DNA from: a virus
DNA: 51,391 bases
Reading direction: 5' to 3' (one strand)
Virus record (IMG/VR): IMGVR_UViG_3300013307_000007
Span: 1 to 51,391 of that record
Both the position numbers and the translations under genes were made by a program. The notes under the pieces were generated by a model. That model worked only from the letters and a program-made list of their open reading frames with translations, was not told where the DNA came from and ran no database searches. This document shows positions 12,805 to 21,656 of the stretch, piece after piece (position 1 is the first letter of the stretch; every line of letters starts with the position of its first letter).

Positions 12805-14435
12805 TGGGCTGGTTCAAGGACAATATCCTGGGAGCTGTCCCTGCGTACCAGCAGAGCGACCTCCCCAGCGAGGGTGATGGCAGTACGATGACTCTCGAGC
12901 GTACTCTCACCGAGAATGACCTCGTCGACATCGTAGAAGGCAGGGATGGCCCTGTGGTGATTGTAGCCGAAAGGGACCGCGGGCTGACCGGGACAGCGTT
13001 GAGCGAGTGGGAAGCACTCAACCCGCAGGCTCGTGCCCTTCGTGAGTCGCGCACTACGGCCGAGATGACAATCCCGAGCCTCTCGGAGATTGGCAGTTCG
13101 AGTCCTTCGCCATTCACTACCTTTGCTCGCATGGAGTACAACCGATCGCTGCAGGGTCTTATAGGTCTGCAGAAGTACGACCAGATGCGTCGCTCGGATG
13201 GGACAGTCCGCGGCACGCTGCGCAAGGTGAAGACTCCCGTTCTTGCTGGGCGCTACTACGTCGAACCGTACTTGAAGATGGGCAATGATACACCCACTAC
13301 GATTGATCAGAACGTTAGTAGCTTTGTACAGTGCAGTCTGTTTGACTGGATGAGCACGCCCTGGATGCAGACGCTAACAGAGGCACTGCTCATGTGCGAC
13401 TTTGGCTACTACATGTTCGAGAAGGTGTGGGAGCCTCGCATTGTCGACGGGCAAGAGCGTATCGTGTTGAAGAAGCTTGCTCCTAGGCATCCGATGGATG
13501 TCAAAGAGTGGTACTTTGATGCAAACGGAGGCCCAGCCGCTGTTGCATTCTTCAACAATGTGAACGATGTGCTTGGTGAAGACATTATTATCCCGATCGA
13601 CAAGCTCCTGGTCTTCACGTTCGACAAGGAAGCTGGCAACATCGAGGGTATCTCGGTGCTTCGTTCGGCATATAAGCACTGGTACTACAAGGACATGCTG
13701 TACAAGATCGATGCGATCCAGAAGGAGCGTCATGGCATTGGTGTCCCTGTCATCAAGCTCCCGCCCGGGTTTAGCGACTCCGACAAGCTTGCGGCAGAGA
13801 ACCTGGGACGCAACCTTCGTACCAATGAGCGTGCACACATTGTCCTTCCGCCCAACTGGGAAGTCCTGTTCGCAGAGCTTAGTGGCTCGCCTGTCGATTG
13901 CCTGAAGTCGATTGAGCACCACAACCAGGAGATCGAGAAGAACATCGTTCACGACAGCTCGAACGCGGATGACGACAAGCAGACCATGTTCCTCAAGGCG
14001 ACTCGGTTCATTGCACAGATCGTTGTTGACGCGATCAACGAGTACTTGATTCCACAGATCGTCGACTACAACTTCGCGCGGGCGGGTTACCCCAAGTTGT
14101 GTGTACGGCAGATTGGTGAGCAGGCGGATCAGCGTACCTGGAGCTTCTCGATCCGCAACCTGGTTGGTGCGAATATCATTCAGCCAGACGACAAGCTCGA
14201 GTCCTACGCACGAGAGATCATGGATCTGCCTGCGAAGGATCCGACAACGACTCGTATCGGCACTGTCAGCGAGCGCGTGAGTGTTCAAGGCGAGCTCGCA
14301 CCTAAGCCGGGCGATGCGTCCGCTGCAGATGCTGCCCCTCAGCCGGGCACCACACCACAGCCCACGAGGCAGACGCCTCCTGGTACGACACCACCTAACA
14401 ACAAGAACAAGGGCAACGACACCTCTGGAGGGTAG
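12804..14435 (+). CDS. Portal protein (Mu gp29/DUF935-like)
   Basis: 543 residues. The portal dodecamer is the DNA channel at the head vertex. The segment MRRSDGTVRGTLRKVKTPVL and the later FGYYMFEKVWEPR, with a helical stem rich in charged residues, resemble the Mu gp29-like portals. A Pro/Thr-rich tail (about residues 490-543) is low-complexity. It follows the large terminase with a one-base overlap, the standard order. Confidence 0.88.
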   Translation: MGWFKDNILGAVPAYQQSDLPSEGDGSTMTLERTLTENDLVDIVEGRDGPVVIVAERDRGLTGTALSEWEALNPQARALRESRTTAEMTIPSLSEIGSSSPSPFTTFARMEYNRSLQGLIGLQKYDQMRRSDGTVRGTLRKVKTPVLAGRYYVEPYLKMGNDTPTTIDQNVSSFVQCSLFDWMSTPWMQTLTEALLMCDFGYYMFEKVWEPRIVDGQERIVLKKLAPRHPMDVKEWYFDANGGPAAVAFFNNVNDVLGEDIIIPIDKLLVFTFDKEAGNIEGISVLRSAYKHWYYKDMLYKIDAIQKERHGIGVPVIKLPPGFSDSDKLAAENLGRNLRTNERAHIVLPPNWEVLFAELSGSPVDCLKSIEHHNQEIEKNIVHDSSNADDDKQTMFLKATRFIAQIVVDAINEYLIPQIVDYNFARAGYPKLCVRQIGEQADQRTWSFSIRNLVGANIIQPDDKLESYAREIMDLPAKDPTTTRIGTVSERVSVQGELAPKPGDASAADAAPQPGTTPQPTRQTPPGTTPPNNKNKGNDTSGG

Positions 14436-14437
14436 TA

Positions 14438-15031
14438 ATGCCAAGCGCAATGATGGATCGCAGCGCCCTGCAGGATGATGTCCTGCTCGAGCTGGTACGT
14501 AACCGCGTCAAGGAAGATGGTGCGGGTCTATACGGCTTCGGAGTGATCGAACTCCGTGGACCACGTGGTGGACTCAAGAAGCGGATCCACTTTGTCAACC
14601 TGATCACTGATGCTGGTGACCTGTACTATGCTACTCGAGGAGTTGCTGGTGTCTCGCCCGCAGCGCCATCGGATGCGACAAAGGTGACTGGTATGAAGCT
14701 TGGCACAGGCACAACAGCTGTTGCCAAGTCGGGTGCTGGCGCTGCGCTGGTCACCTACTTGTCCGCTAGCAACCAGGCTTTCGATGCCACGTGGCCGAAG
14801 ACGACGAACCTCGGTGGCGGCCTTGGTGTTACTGCTGAGTATCGCGTCCTCTTCGCTGCTGGTACTGCAACGAACGCAGCCCTCACGGAGGCGGTGATTG
14901 TTAACGACGCTGCGACGAACGCTACATCAACCGCGGCTAACACGATCAGTCGGATTGTCTTTACGGCCATCAACAAGGGCGCCCTTGACACTCTGACGAT
15001 CACGTGGTCGCACAAGTTCCTTGGAGTGTAA
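14438..15031 (+). CDS. Probable virion protein, unknown
   Basis: 197 residues. An N-terminal charged helix is followed by a beta-rich domain with FVNLITDAGDLYYATRG and a C-terminal TITWSHKFLGV. It resembles small structural proteins found after portals in actinophages, but the exact role (head fibre, decoration) is not established. GGAGGG precedes the ATG by five bases. Confidence 0.65.
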   Translation: MPSAMMDRSALQDDVLLELVRNRVKEDGAGLYGFGVIELRGPRGGLKKRIHFVNLITDAGDLYYATRGVAGVSPAAPSDATKVTGMKLGTGTTAVAKSGAGAALVTYLSASNQAFDATWPKTTNLGGGLGVTAEYRVLFAAGTATNAALTEAVIVNDAATNATSTAANTISRIVFTAINKGALDTLTITWSHKFLGV

Positions 15032-15035
15032 CATA

Positions 15036-15953
15036 ATGCGTAAGAGCCTAACATTGCTGGCTGTCGCTAGCCTTGTACTCGGGGGGCTCTTTGCAGGCGC
15101 TGGGTCGGCGCAAGCAAAAGGGGTAGTGAAGTTCGACGCTCAGAAGGGATGTGTTCCGATCCTAGGCTTTGCACCTACGGACTCGACACGTCTGAATGGA
15201 ATGCCAGATGCAACAACGCACGAGCACATGTTCTGGGGGAATCCGGTACCTGTAGGCAACAACACTGTCACGTACGACGATGCGACTGCTATCGGACCGA
15301 ATTCCTGTGCGACGCAGCCAGATGACCGGGCTGGTGAGTGGATGCCTGCACTATGCACTGACAGTACGTGTACAACCAAGATCACGGCATCTCACCCACT
15401 AGTGTACTACCGGTGTATGGGTGGCATCAACAACGGTTGTCCGAACACACAAGAGATTCCTGCCGATGCGAGACTGATCTCTAACCACTACAACTGGACG
15501 TGTGGTCAGCATAGCGGAGCAGGTGCTACGCCCGTTCAAGAGATTCCAGACTGTGCGAAGTACAACGTCACAAACAAGCCTGGTGATGTGCTTACGTTCC
15601 ACAACATCTTCCAGGACTGCTGGGATGGGTTGCTGAACGATCATACGGTGCCAGGCGACATCAACGACAACAACCACTTTACCTGGTCGGTTGCCAAAAA
15701 GTGTCCGGCAGAGTTCCCGATCCCGGTGACTCAGGTCAAGTACGCAGTCCAGCTCCCAGTTCCTTTTGGTACTGACTACTCGCAATTGATCCTGAGCTCG
15801 GATGTGCAAGAAGGTACCGTGCATGGTTTGAGCGCGCATGGTGACTACTCGCAATGGTGGCTGAAGAGTACGAAGAACCCAGGTCACACAGTTCTGTTGG
15901 ACTTCCTTCAGAAGTGTGTGATTCCTGCACAGCAAGCTGCTGGCTGCGGCTAG
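15036..15953 (+). CDS. Exported DUF1996 protein
   Basis: 305 residues with a clear signal peptide (MRKSLTLLAVASLVLGGLFA, cleavage likely after SAQA). The mature part has the HEHMFWG-type motif and paired cysteines typical of DUF1996, an extracellular family known in fungi and actinobacteria, sometimes beside carbohydrate-binding modules. Substrate unknown. The ATG at 15036 is preferred to an upstream TTG. Exported proteins are unusual in a head operon; it may modify the host envelope or be carried on virions (inference). Confidence 0.85.
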   Translation: MRKSLTLLAVASLVLGGLFAGAGSAQAKGVVKFDAQKGCVPILGFAPTDSTRLNGMPDATTHEHMFWGNPVPVGNNTVTYDDATAIGPNSCATQPDDRAGEWMPALCTDSTCTTKITASHPLVYYRCMGGINNGCPNTQEIPADARLISNHYNWTCGQHSGAGATPVQEIPDCAKYNVTNKPGDVLTFHNIFQDCWDGLLNDHTVPGDINDNNHFTWSVAKKCPAEFPIPVTQVKYAVQLPVPFGTDYSQLILSSDVQEGTVHGLSAHGDYSQWWLKSTKNPGHTVLLDFLQKCVIPAQQAAGCG

Positions 15954-15966
15954 GGAGTGAGTAGGC

Positions 15967-17601
15967 GTGACGGCTACGGCGGCGGTTCTCGGCACAGCTG
16001 TTCAACAGCTGACTATGCCGATTACTTCTGCTGCCGTCACGCCTACCGCTGGTCGCGTAATTGAAGTCCATGTTGCTGTCTCTGGGAGTTCGGGTGCTAC
16101 TGGAGCACTTACTACAGCCTCTATCACACCATCACAGGGGTCGTGGACGTGGCGGTTGAGCCAGATCGCTCCTGCTACAAACACCACGGTGGCCACATAT
16201 GTGTTCATTGCCGACGTACCTGCTGGCTTGACCGGCACGACAACGTTCCAGGTCGCTGGCTCGGGCGGTACTGTCTCTGCAGCCTCCATCGAGGTAGTGG
16301 AGATTACAGGCTCAGACGTTGCAGCCAATGCCGTGTTCACCGGTGGGCAGACCAACACGGCTAGCGCTTCCGCTACCATTACGTTGTCGCAGACACCGCT
16401 TACTACCGACCTAGTCACTGTGCAGTGGAGTTCCCGCAACCTTCACACCGCAGCGGACTACTCTGCTAGCACGTTTGCCTCGCTAGTGTTTGTGCAACAG
16501 TCAGGTGCCTCAGCCACACAGGACATCGGTACTCGCTCTGGGTCGACCTCAACTGCTTGTCAGGTTCAAGGCCTAAACAACGTCTCCAACACAGGTGTCA
16601 CGGTTCTCTACCCACAAGCGCCTTCCGGTGGCACAGGGTGGACCGCAGGCGAGACCGCAAGCTCTGGTCTTACAGACACGGCAGCCTTCGACCAGACCAA
16701 GCCGACCACAGATGACACAGGCGAGACGGACACCTTCGCACTTGCTCAGGGCAAGTTCGTTACAGATGACTCGGGTCTCACAGACACTTCGACTTCGTCA
16801 GTTGGACGAGGCCTTGGCGACCCGATGGACAGCTCAGGCCTAACTGACATACAGATCGTATCCGTTGGTCGTGGCCTGTCAGATCCGTTGGACTCGGCAG
16901 GTCTTGCTGACACCAACAGGTTTGACCAGGGCAAAGCGACGATCGACAACTCTGGTCTCACGGACTCGGTTGTTATCGTACACGGCATCTTCATCGCACA
17001 GACGGACAGTACCGGTCTTACTGATACTGCAACTGAGCAGCTCAACGCTGGCGGCTCGTCCTTCACAGCTGGTGAGACTGCTAGTGCAGGTCTTACTGAC
17101 ACAACAGCATTTGATCAGAGCAAGCCCACAACGGACAGCGCTGGTCTTACTGACAGCGCTACTCTCGCCGGCGCTTACAACCGTGTCACGGTAGACGATT
17201 CAGGCCTAACTGACACCTCTGTCATCTCGAAGGGTGCTAACAGCGTAAGCGTTGACTCCAGTGGCCTCACAGACTCAGCGTTGCTAAGTTCAGCGTTCTC
17301 GCGAGCCATTACAGATCCTTCCGGGCTCACAGACCCTGTGGTGTTTGTAGTCGGAAGGGGCGCGTCGCAGACTGACGTCGTCGGACTAACTGATAGCGTA
17401 GTGTTCGTGATGTCTCGTGCGATTACGATCATGGACATTGCAGGAATGACGGAGACCACAGTAATTGTGGATAGTGGCTCTGTTACATACCGGGTGAAGT
17501 TTGGCATTCTCAAGCCGCGCGTTCGTATTGGTGCGCCGAAGGGCAGGATCGATATGGGAGAACCTAAGGCACGTATTTCGATTGGAGCTCCAAAGCTATG
17601 A
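15967..17601 (+). CDS. GLTD-repeat surface protein
   Basis: 544 residues, GTG start. An N-terminal beta domain (about 1-230) resembles in pattern the N-terminus of the tail protein at 27647-29161. Residues about 232-500 hold 14 copies of a 19-24 residue unit centred on GLTDT/GLTDS (variants GETDT, GLADT, GMTET), Thr/Ser/Asp-rich. The last 30 residues carry a small basic repeat (IGAPKGRIDMG). No signal peptide seen. The repeats could form an extended fibre, perhaps calcium-binding. Likely a virion or cell-surface adhesin (inference). Confidence 0.8.
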   Translation: MTATAAVLGTAVQQLTMPITSAAVTPTAGRVIEVHVAVSGSSGATGALTTASITPSQGSWTWRLSQIAPATNTTVATYVFIADVPAGLTGTTTFQVAGSGGTVSAASIEVVEITGSDVAANAVFTGGQTNTASASATITLSQTPLTTDLVTVQWSSRNLHTAADYSASTFASLVFVQQSGASATQDIGTRSGSTSTACQVQGLNNVSNTGVTVLYPQAPSGGTGWTAGETASSGLTDTAAFDQTKPTTDDTGETDTFALAQGKFVTDDSGLTDTSTSSVGRGLGDPMDSSGLTDIQIVSVGRGLSDPLDSAGLADTNRFDQGKATIDNSGLTDSVVIVHGIFIAQTDSTGLTDTATEQLNAGGSSFTAGETASAGLTDTTAFDQSKPTTDSAGLTDSATLAGAYNRVTVDDSGLTDTSVISKGANSVSVDSSGLTDSALLSSAFSRAITDPSGLTDPVVFVVGRGASQTDVVGLTDSVVFVMSRAITIMDIAGMTETTVIVDSGSVTYRVKFGILKPRVRIGAPKGRIDMGEPKARISIGAPKL

Positions 17602-17900
17602 ACGTGCTAACGATTACATCGCTGGTCGACACCGAGGTGTTCGTACCAGTGTTTGCATTCGCCAACGGCGCGAGGTTCGATCCCTCGGCTTGGACAGTTG
17701 ACGTGTCGACTCGTTTGATTAACACCACCACGCCATTGGTGTATAGTGGGGGTGCATGGGAGTTGGATGACCTGGGGGTACAGTGTGCAAAGAAGACACT
17801 GAACCTTGCCGTAGGGAGGTATGAGCTATGGCATCGAGTAACTACCCCGTCGGGTATTTGGGCTCAGCAGACCGGCGTCGTCGTAGTGGTTGCACCATGA
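17598..17900 (+). CDS. Small beta-rich protein, probable virion accessory
   Basis: 100 residues, beta-rich with a C-terminal Val-rich strand (QQTGVVVVVAP). The start overlaps the repeat-protein gene as ATGA and the end overlaps the membrane-protein gene as ATGA. It is likely a partner of the repeat protein; no family recognised. Confidence 0.7.
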   Translation: MNVLTITSLVDTEVFVPVFAFANGARFDPSAWTVDVSTRLINTTTPLVYSGGAWELDDLGVQCAKKTLNLAVGRYELWHRVTTPSGIWAQQTGVVVVVAP

Positions 17901-18328
17901 GAGTCTTCTTCTTCGACATAGACCAGAAGCGGAACCCCTTTGAGGTGTTCCTACTCGTTGCTTGCTTGCTGGCTAGTGTCGTTAACGTACTTGGTGCCGG
18001 TCCGCCCAATAGCATTCGCGATTCCCTGCCTCACTGGGCCCAGTATATTTGGGAGTACCTTCTGCTTGGTGGAGCGCTTGTGGCGCTCATTGGTCTTTGG
18101 TGGCCGAGGAAGAAGGCTACAAGCTATATTATCGAGCAGGTTGGCCTGGCTGCTGTAGGTAATGGCTGTGCCTTCTATGGCATCGCAGTTCTCTTCTTTG
18201 CTGGACCTCAAGGTGTAGTAGCAGCTTTTATGGCTCTCGGATTTGGTGCAGCGTGCTTGTGGCGCTACGGGCAGATTGAGTCGCTATTGCATGAGGCGAT
18301 CAAAGAGAAGGAGAAGAGGGGGGCATAG
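17897..18328 (+). CDS. Four-helix membrane protein
   Basis: 143 residues with four hydrophobic segments (starting at FEVFLLVACLL, EYLLLGGALVALIG, GLAAVGNGCAFYGIAV and GVVAAFMALGFGAA) and a charged tail. It is part of the accessory group between portal and protease. Holin-like function is possible, but a clear holin lies beside the endolysin at 31441. Confidence 0.75.
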   Translation: MRVFFFDIDQKRNPFEVFLLVACLLASVVNVLGAGPPNSIRDSLPHWAQYIWEYLLLGGALVALIGLWWPRKKATSYIIEQVGLAAVGNGCAFYGIAVLFFAGPQGVVAAFMALGFGAACLWRYGQIESLLHEAIKEKEKRGA

Positions 18329-18675
18329 TGGATGGTCAAACTGTAGCCGCTATTCTGGCATCGTCGAGTATTGGTACCGTTGTTGCTGTTGCTATCCAGG
18401 GGTGGAACAACAGACGCAAGCTGGGCGCTGAGGCGACACAGATCATCACTAAGGCTGCCACAGATGTCATCAAGGAGGTACGTGAAGAGAATGCACAGCT
18501 TCGGGCAGATCGTGCTAAGGATCGTGCTGACCTAGAGGCGGTAAAGGTGTTCATCGCCGCGCACCGCATCTGGGACATTCATGCACAGTCAACCATCGTA
18601 AGACTGGGAGGTTCAATTGAAGCACCACCTGCAGTTCCCATCGAGTGGACCAACCTGTGGGCAGCAGGTAGCTAG
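18328..18675 (+). CDS. Membrane-anchored coiled-coil protein
   Basis: 115 residues: an N-terminal membrane segment (TVAAILASSSIGTVVAVAI), then a coiled coil (VREENAQLRADRAKDRADLE) and a short C-terminal region. The GTG start overlaps the upstream stop (TAGTG). Proteins of this plan are common in actinophages as anchors or lysis helpers. It may partner the four-helix protein. Confidence 0.7.
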   Translation: MDGQTVAAILASSSIGTVVAVAIQGWNNRRKLGAEATQIITKAATDVIKEVREENAQLRADRAKDRADLEAVKVFIAAHRIWDIHAQSTIVRLGGSIEAPPAVPIEWTNLWAAGS

Positions 18676-18677
18676 TA

Positions 18678-18726
18678 ACCGTGATATACCTACGCTTGTC
18701 CTTCCGGAAAGCGGACGCACTATACT
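18678..18726 (+). promoter_or_regulatory. Candidate late promoter, copy 2
   Basis: ACCGTGATATACC (18678-18690), identical to 9691-9703, followed by TTGTCC (18696-18701), 19 bp and TATACT (18721-18726). It precedes the protease-capsid operon. Confidence 0.6.
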
Positions 18727-18745
18727 ACAGTAGAGGAGGGCGATA

Positions 18746-19909
18746 ATGGATCAAGTGTTCGGGTACTGGGCTGACGCCACCGGCCTGCAGTTTGACGAGC
18801 AGGGAAAGACTTGGATCCACGCAATGCCAATCGGCAAGTACGAGCACCCAGTGTATGGGGAGCTTGACTTTACTCCCGAGCGTGTTCAAGCTTACGCCGA
18901 CAGTGTCAAGAATAAGACACGCGGCGTGGAGTTGGACATTGACTACGACCACAAGGCTAAGGATTCTAAGGCCGCTGGTTGGGTTAAGGACGCTGACGTT
19001 CGCGCCGATGGTCTTTGGCTTTCTGTTGCGTTCACTCCGCCTGCAATGACTGCGCTGAAGAACAAGGAGTACAAATACTTCAGCCCTGAGTTTCACGACG
19101 AGTGGACTGATAGCAAGGGAGTCAAGCACAAGAACGTCCTCTTCGGAGGCGGCATCACCAACAGGCCCTTCCTGAAGGACCTGACACCTGTAAATCTGTC
19201 TGAGCTCGTTGAGCCGGGCGCAACCCCCAAGGAAGGAAACAAGGTGGATGGCAAGCAGCTCCGAAAGTTGCTGAAGCTGTCCGAGGACGCGACCGACGAG
19301 CAGGTCGATGCCGAGCTCAAGAAGCAGGCAGACGCGCTCGACGCTCCGAACCCGGACGAGCACAAGGATGAACCCGTCGTTGCTGTACTGAGCGAGGAGG
19401 CGATCCAGAGTCTCACGAAGGCCCTGGGTGAGAACGGCCCCGCGGTGGCTGAGGTCCTTCGTGTGCAGGGTGAGTCGATCAAGACGTTGACCGAAAACGT
19501 TGAGGTGCTCACGACTGCTAACCGTCTCTCCGAGGCGCAGAACACCGTTCGTAAGCTGAACGAGACTGCAGCGTCGAAGAAGCTGATGTTCCCGGCGAGT
19601 GTTTCGACCCAGCTGTCTGAGGCGCTCACTCTTCCCCCGGCTCAGCAGGTTGCGAAGATGCTCTCGGCGATCGAGGACCTTGCCAAGACGGGCTTCGTCC
19701 CGACTGGTGAGAACCCCGTTCGTCGGCAAAGTGGTTCTGAGACCACTGGCGACGCGGCCAAGCAGTTTGGCGAGAAGGTCAAGGAACTCCAGAAGGAGGA
19801 CCCGAACCTTCAGTACGCCGACGCGGTCTCCCGGATTGCGCTCTCCGAGCCTGACCTGTGGGAGAACTACCGCACCGAGATGTTCGAGGGTGCGGGGGGA
19901 GGTAACTAA
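18746..19909 (+). CDS. Mu I-like prohead protease with scaffold domain
   Basis: 387 residues. The N-terminal half (about 1-165) has the Mu I protease pattern: ELDIDYDHKAKD, then AAGWVKDADV, YKYFSPEF and the GGGITNRPFL segment. The C-terminal half is helical, acidic and coiled-coil-like, as in a scaffold. It cleaves scaffold and capsid parts during head maturation. It directly precedes the decoration and capsid genes, as in Mu-like head modules. Confidence 0.85.
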   Translation: MDQVFGYWADATGLQFDEQGKTWIHAMPIGKYEHPVYGELDFTPERVQAYADSVKNKTRGVELDIDYDHKAKDSKAAGWVKDADVRADGLWLSVAFTPPAMTALKNKEYKYFSPEFHDEWTDSKGVKHKNVLFGGGITNRPFLKDLTPVNLSELVEPGATPKEGNKVDGKQLRKLLKLSEDATDEQVDAELKKQADALDAPNPDEHKDEPVVAVLSEEAIQSLTKALGENGPAVAEVLRVQGESIKTLTENVEVLTTANRLSEAQNTVRKLNETAASKKLMFPASVSTQLSEALTLPPAQQVAKMLSAIEDLAKTGFVPTGENPVRRQSGSETTGDAAKQFGEKVKELQKEDPNLQYADAVSRIALSEPDLWENYRTEMFEGAGGGN

Positions 19910-19911
19910 CC

Positions 19912-20316
19912 ATGGCTAACTACGTTCTGGATAAGGGCTACATCGCGACTGGTGCTACGGCCTACCAGTACGGTGAGCTCGTCGTCCCGTCGGGTACGGC
20001 TGGTACCTCCGTTGCTCGGGCCACCTCGGCCGGCTCGGCGCTCATCTTGGGTGTGTGCCAGGAGGATCTGGACACGACTCGTCTTGCCACTGGTAAGGCT
20101 GTCATCGGCGTACGTCTGATGGGCATTGCGCGAGTCATTGCGGGTGTCAACAACATCACGTACGGCGCTGCTCTTACGAACGACACGTCAGCTCGTGCTG
20201 TCCTGCAGGCTGGTGCTGTTGGCTCGGGTTCCCCGTCCTTCGGGCGTGCCCTGAGTCCGTCCGCGAACGTCGGCGACCAGATCGACGTTCTTCTCACGCC
20301 ATTCGGCAACGTCTAA
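19912..20316 (+). CDS. Capsid decoration protein (DUF2190-like)
   Basis: 134 residues, beta-rich: YIATGATAYQYGELVVPSGT and later GVRLMGIARVIAGV match DUF2190-like head decoration proteins, which stabilise the shell. It sits two bases past the protease gene and just before the major capsid gene. Confidence 0.75.
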   Translation: MANYVLDKGYIATGATAYQYGELVVPSGTAGTSVARATSAGSALILGVCQEDLDTTRLATGKAVIGVRLMGIARVIAGVNNITYGAALTNDTSARAVLQAGAVGSGSPSFGRALSPSANVGDQIDVLLTPFGNV

Positions 20317-20337
20317 ACAAGGGAGGTGTAAAGCAAC

Positions 20338-21339
20338 ATGGTTTACCAGCCTACAGGAACCGGCAACGTTCACTTCGATGCCATCCTGACGCAGATCTCC
20401 CTTGCCTTCCCCAACAACGGGTTGGTCGGGGAACAGCTGTTCCCGACCGTGGTAGTCAAGAAGCAGTCGGACAAGTACTACGTGTTCGGCCGTGAGGCAT
20501 GGCTTCCGGAGTACAACGACCTGCGTGCTCCTGGCACTGTGGCAAACGAGATCCCGGGCTACCACGTGTCGATCGACACGTACTACGCTCAGGAGCACTC
20601 GCTGCAGATCCCGGTCACGGATGAAGAGCGTGAGAACGTCGACACGTCCTTCTCACCGGACCGAGATGGTGCCGAGCTCGTCACGAGCAAGATCCTGCTG
20701 GCCCGCGAGGTCAAGATGCAGACGATGGTCACCACGGTGGCTAACTACGCATCGGGTCTGTCGGTTACGCTGTCCGGTACGTCGCAGTGGAGTGACTACG
20801 TCAACTCCAACCCGATCTCGGACATTCGTACGGGCTTCCGGGCCATCAACGCGAAGGTCTTCTTCGACCCGAACGTGGGTGTTATCCCCTACCAGGTCAT
20901 GTCGATTCTGGAGGACCACCCGGATATCATCGAGCGGATCAAGTACTCGGAGCGTGCTATCCTGACGCCCGAGATCATCGCTGCGGTGTTCAACCTGCAG
21001 AAGGTCATCGTGCCTGGTGTTGGCATTGGTACCGGTCCGACTGGTGCGAGTGGTAACGCCATCACGGCGGGCTACCTGTGGGGCAAGGATGTCGTCCTCG
21101 CTTGGGTACCGCCTCGTGCGGGTCTCAAGATCCCTGCGTTCGCGTACGAGTTCGTCTGGGGCTATGGTGGAAACCAGGCTCAGGCAGTCGATCGCTGGCG
21201 TGAGGAGCCTCGCAAGTCTGATCTCATTCGTTGTAGCCGTCGGTACGACCTGAAGATGGTGGGTGTCGAGATCAACCCGGCATCTGGCGACTTTGGTAAG
21301 TCCGTCACTGGTTACCTGATCAAGGCTGCTGTCGCCTGA
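20338..21339 (+). CDS. Major capsid protein
   Basis: 333 residues, of HK97-fold size. It follows protease and decoration genes, has GGAGGTG upstream and strong codon bias toward G/C third positions. Features seen: FPNNGLVGEQLFPTVVVKKQ near the N-terminus, a spine-like helix region, and WRVEP-like RWREEPRKSDLIRCSRRYD near the C-terminus. It resembles capsid proteins of phages with Mu-type head modules. Confidence 0.88.
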   Translation: MVYQPTGTGNVHFDAILTQISLAFPNNGLVGEQLFPTVVVKKQSDKYYVFGREAWLPEYNDLRAPGTVANEIPGYHVSIDTYYAQEHSLQIPVTDEERENVDTSFSPDRDGAELVTSKILLAREVKMQTMVTTVANYASGLSVTLSGTSQWSDYVNSNPISDIRTGFRAINAKVFFDPNVGVIPYQVMSILEDHPDIIERIKYSERAILTPEIIAAVFNLQKVIVPGVGIGTGPTGASGNAITAGYLWGKDVVLAWVPPRAGLKIPAFAYEFVWGYGGNQAQAVDRWREEPRKSDLIRCSRRYDLKMVGVEINPASGDFGKSVTGYLIKAAVA

Positions 21340-21353
21340 GAGGAGGTACTGAC

Positions 21354-21653
21354 ATGGCTGTTGTTGCGCTTACGAAGATCAAGCACGGCAATGCTGATGG
21401 CACTGTCGTCGAGCTAGAGCCGGGTGACAAGATCCCGGGCAAGACCTTCTCGAAGGAAGAGCTCGAGGCTCTTCAGGCTAGTGGTTCGATTGGTCAGCCT
21501 GCTGCTGAGAGCAACCAGGAGCTGGAGATGGCGAAGGCTCGTGTTGCTGAGCTGGAGGCCCAGCTGGCAGAGCGTGAAGAGGCTGCTAAGGCGAACGAGA
21601 AGCCCTCCGAGCCTGGCATCACTCCTGGTGCTGGTGAAGAGGAAGGCAAGTAA
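21354..21653 (+). CDS. Small coiled-coil head protein
   Basis: 99 residues: a beta N-terminus (TKIKHGNADGTVVELEPGDK) then a coiled coil (KARVAELEAQLAEREEAAKA) and an acidic tail. Located between capsid and connector genes; likely a minor head protein. Confidence 0.65.
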   Translation: MAVVALTKIKHGNADGTVVELEPGDKIPGKTFSKEELEALQASGSIGQPAAESNQELEMAKARVAELEAQLAEREEAAKANEKPSEPGITPGAGEEEGK

Positions 21654-21656
21654 GTC

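Noticed and set aside
13374-14450. 358-codon leftward frame under the portal gene
   Set aside because: Antisense shadow of the portal reading frame; Val/Leu/Arg-rich without domains.
18725-19729. 334-codon leftward frame under the protease gene
   Set aside because: Antisense shadow; the Mu I-like protease on the other strand is clearly real.
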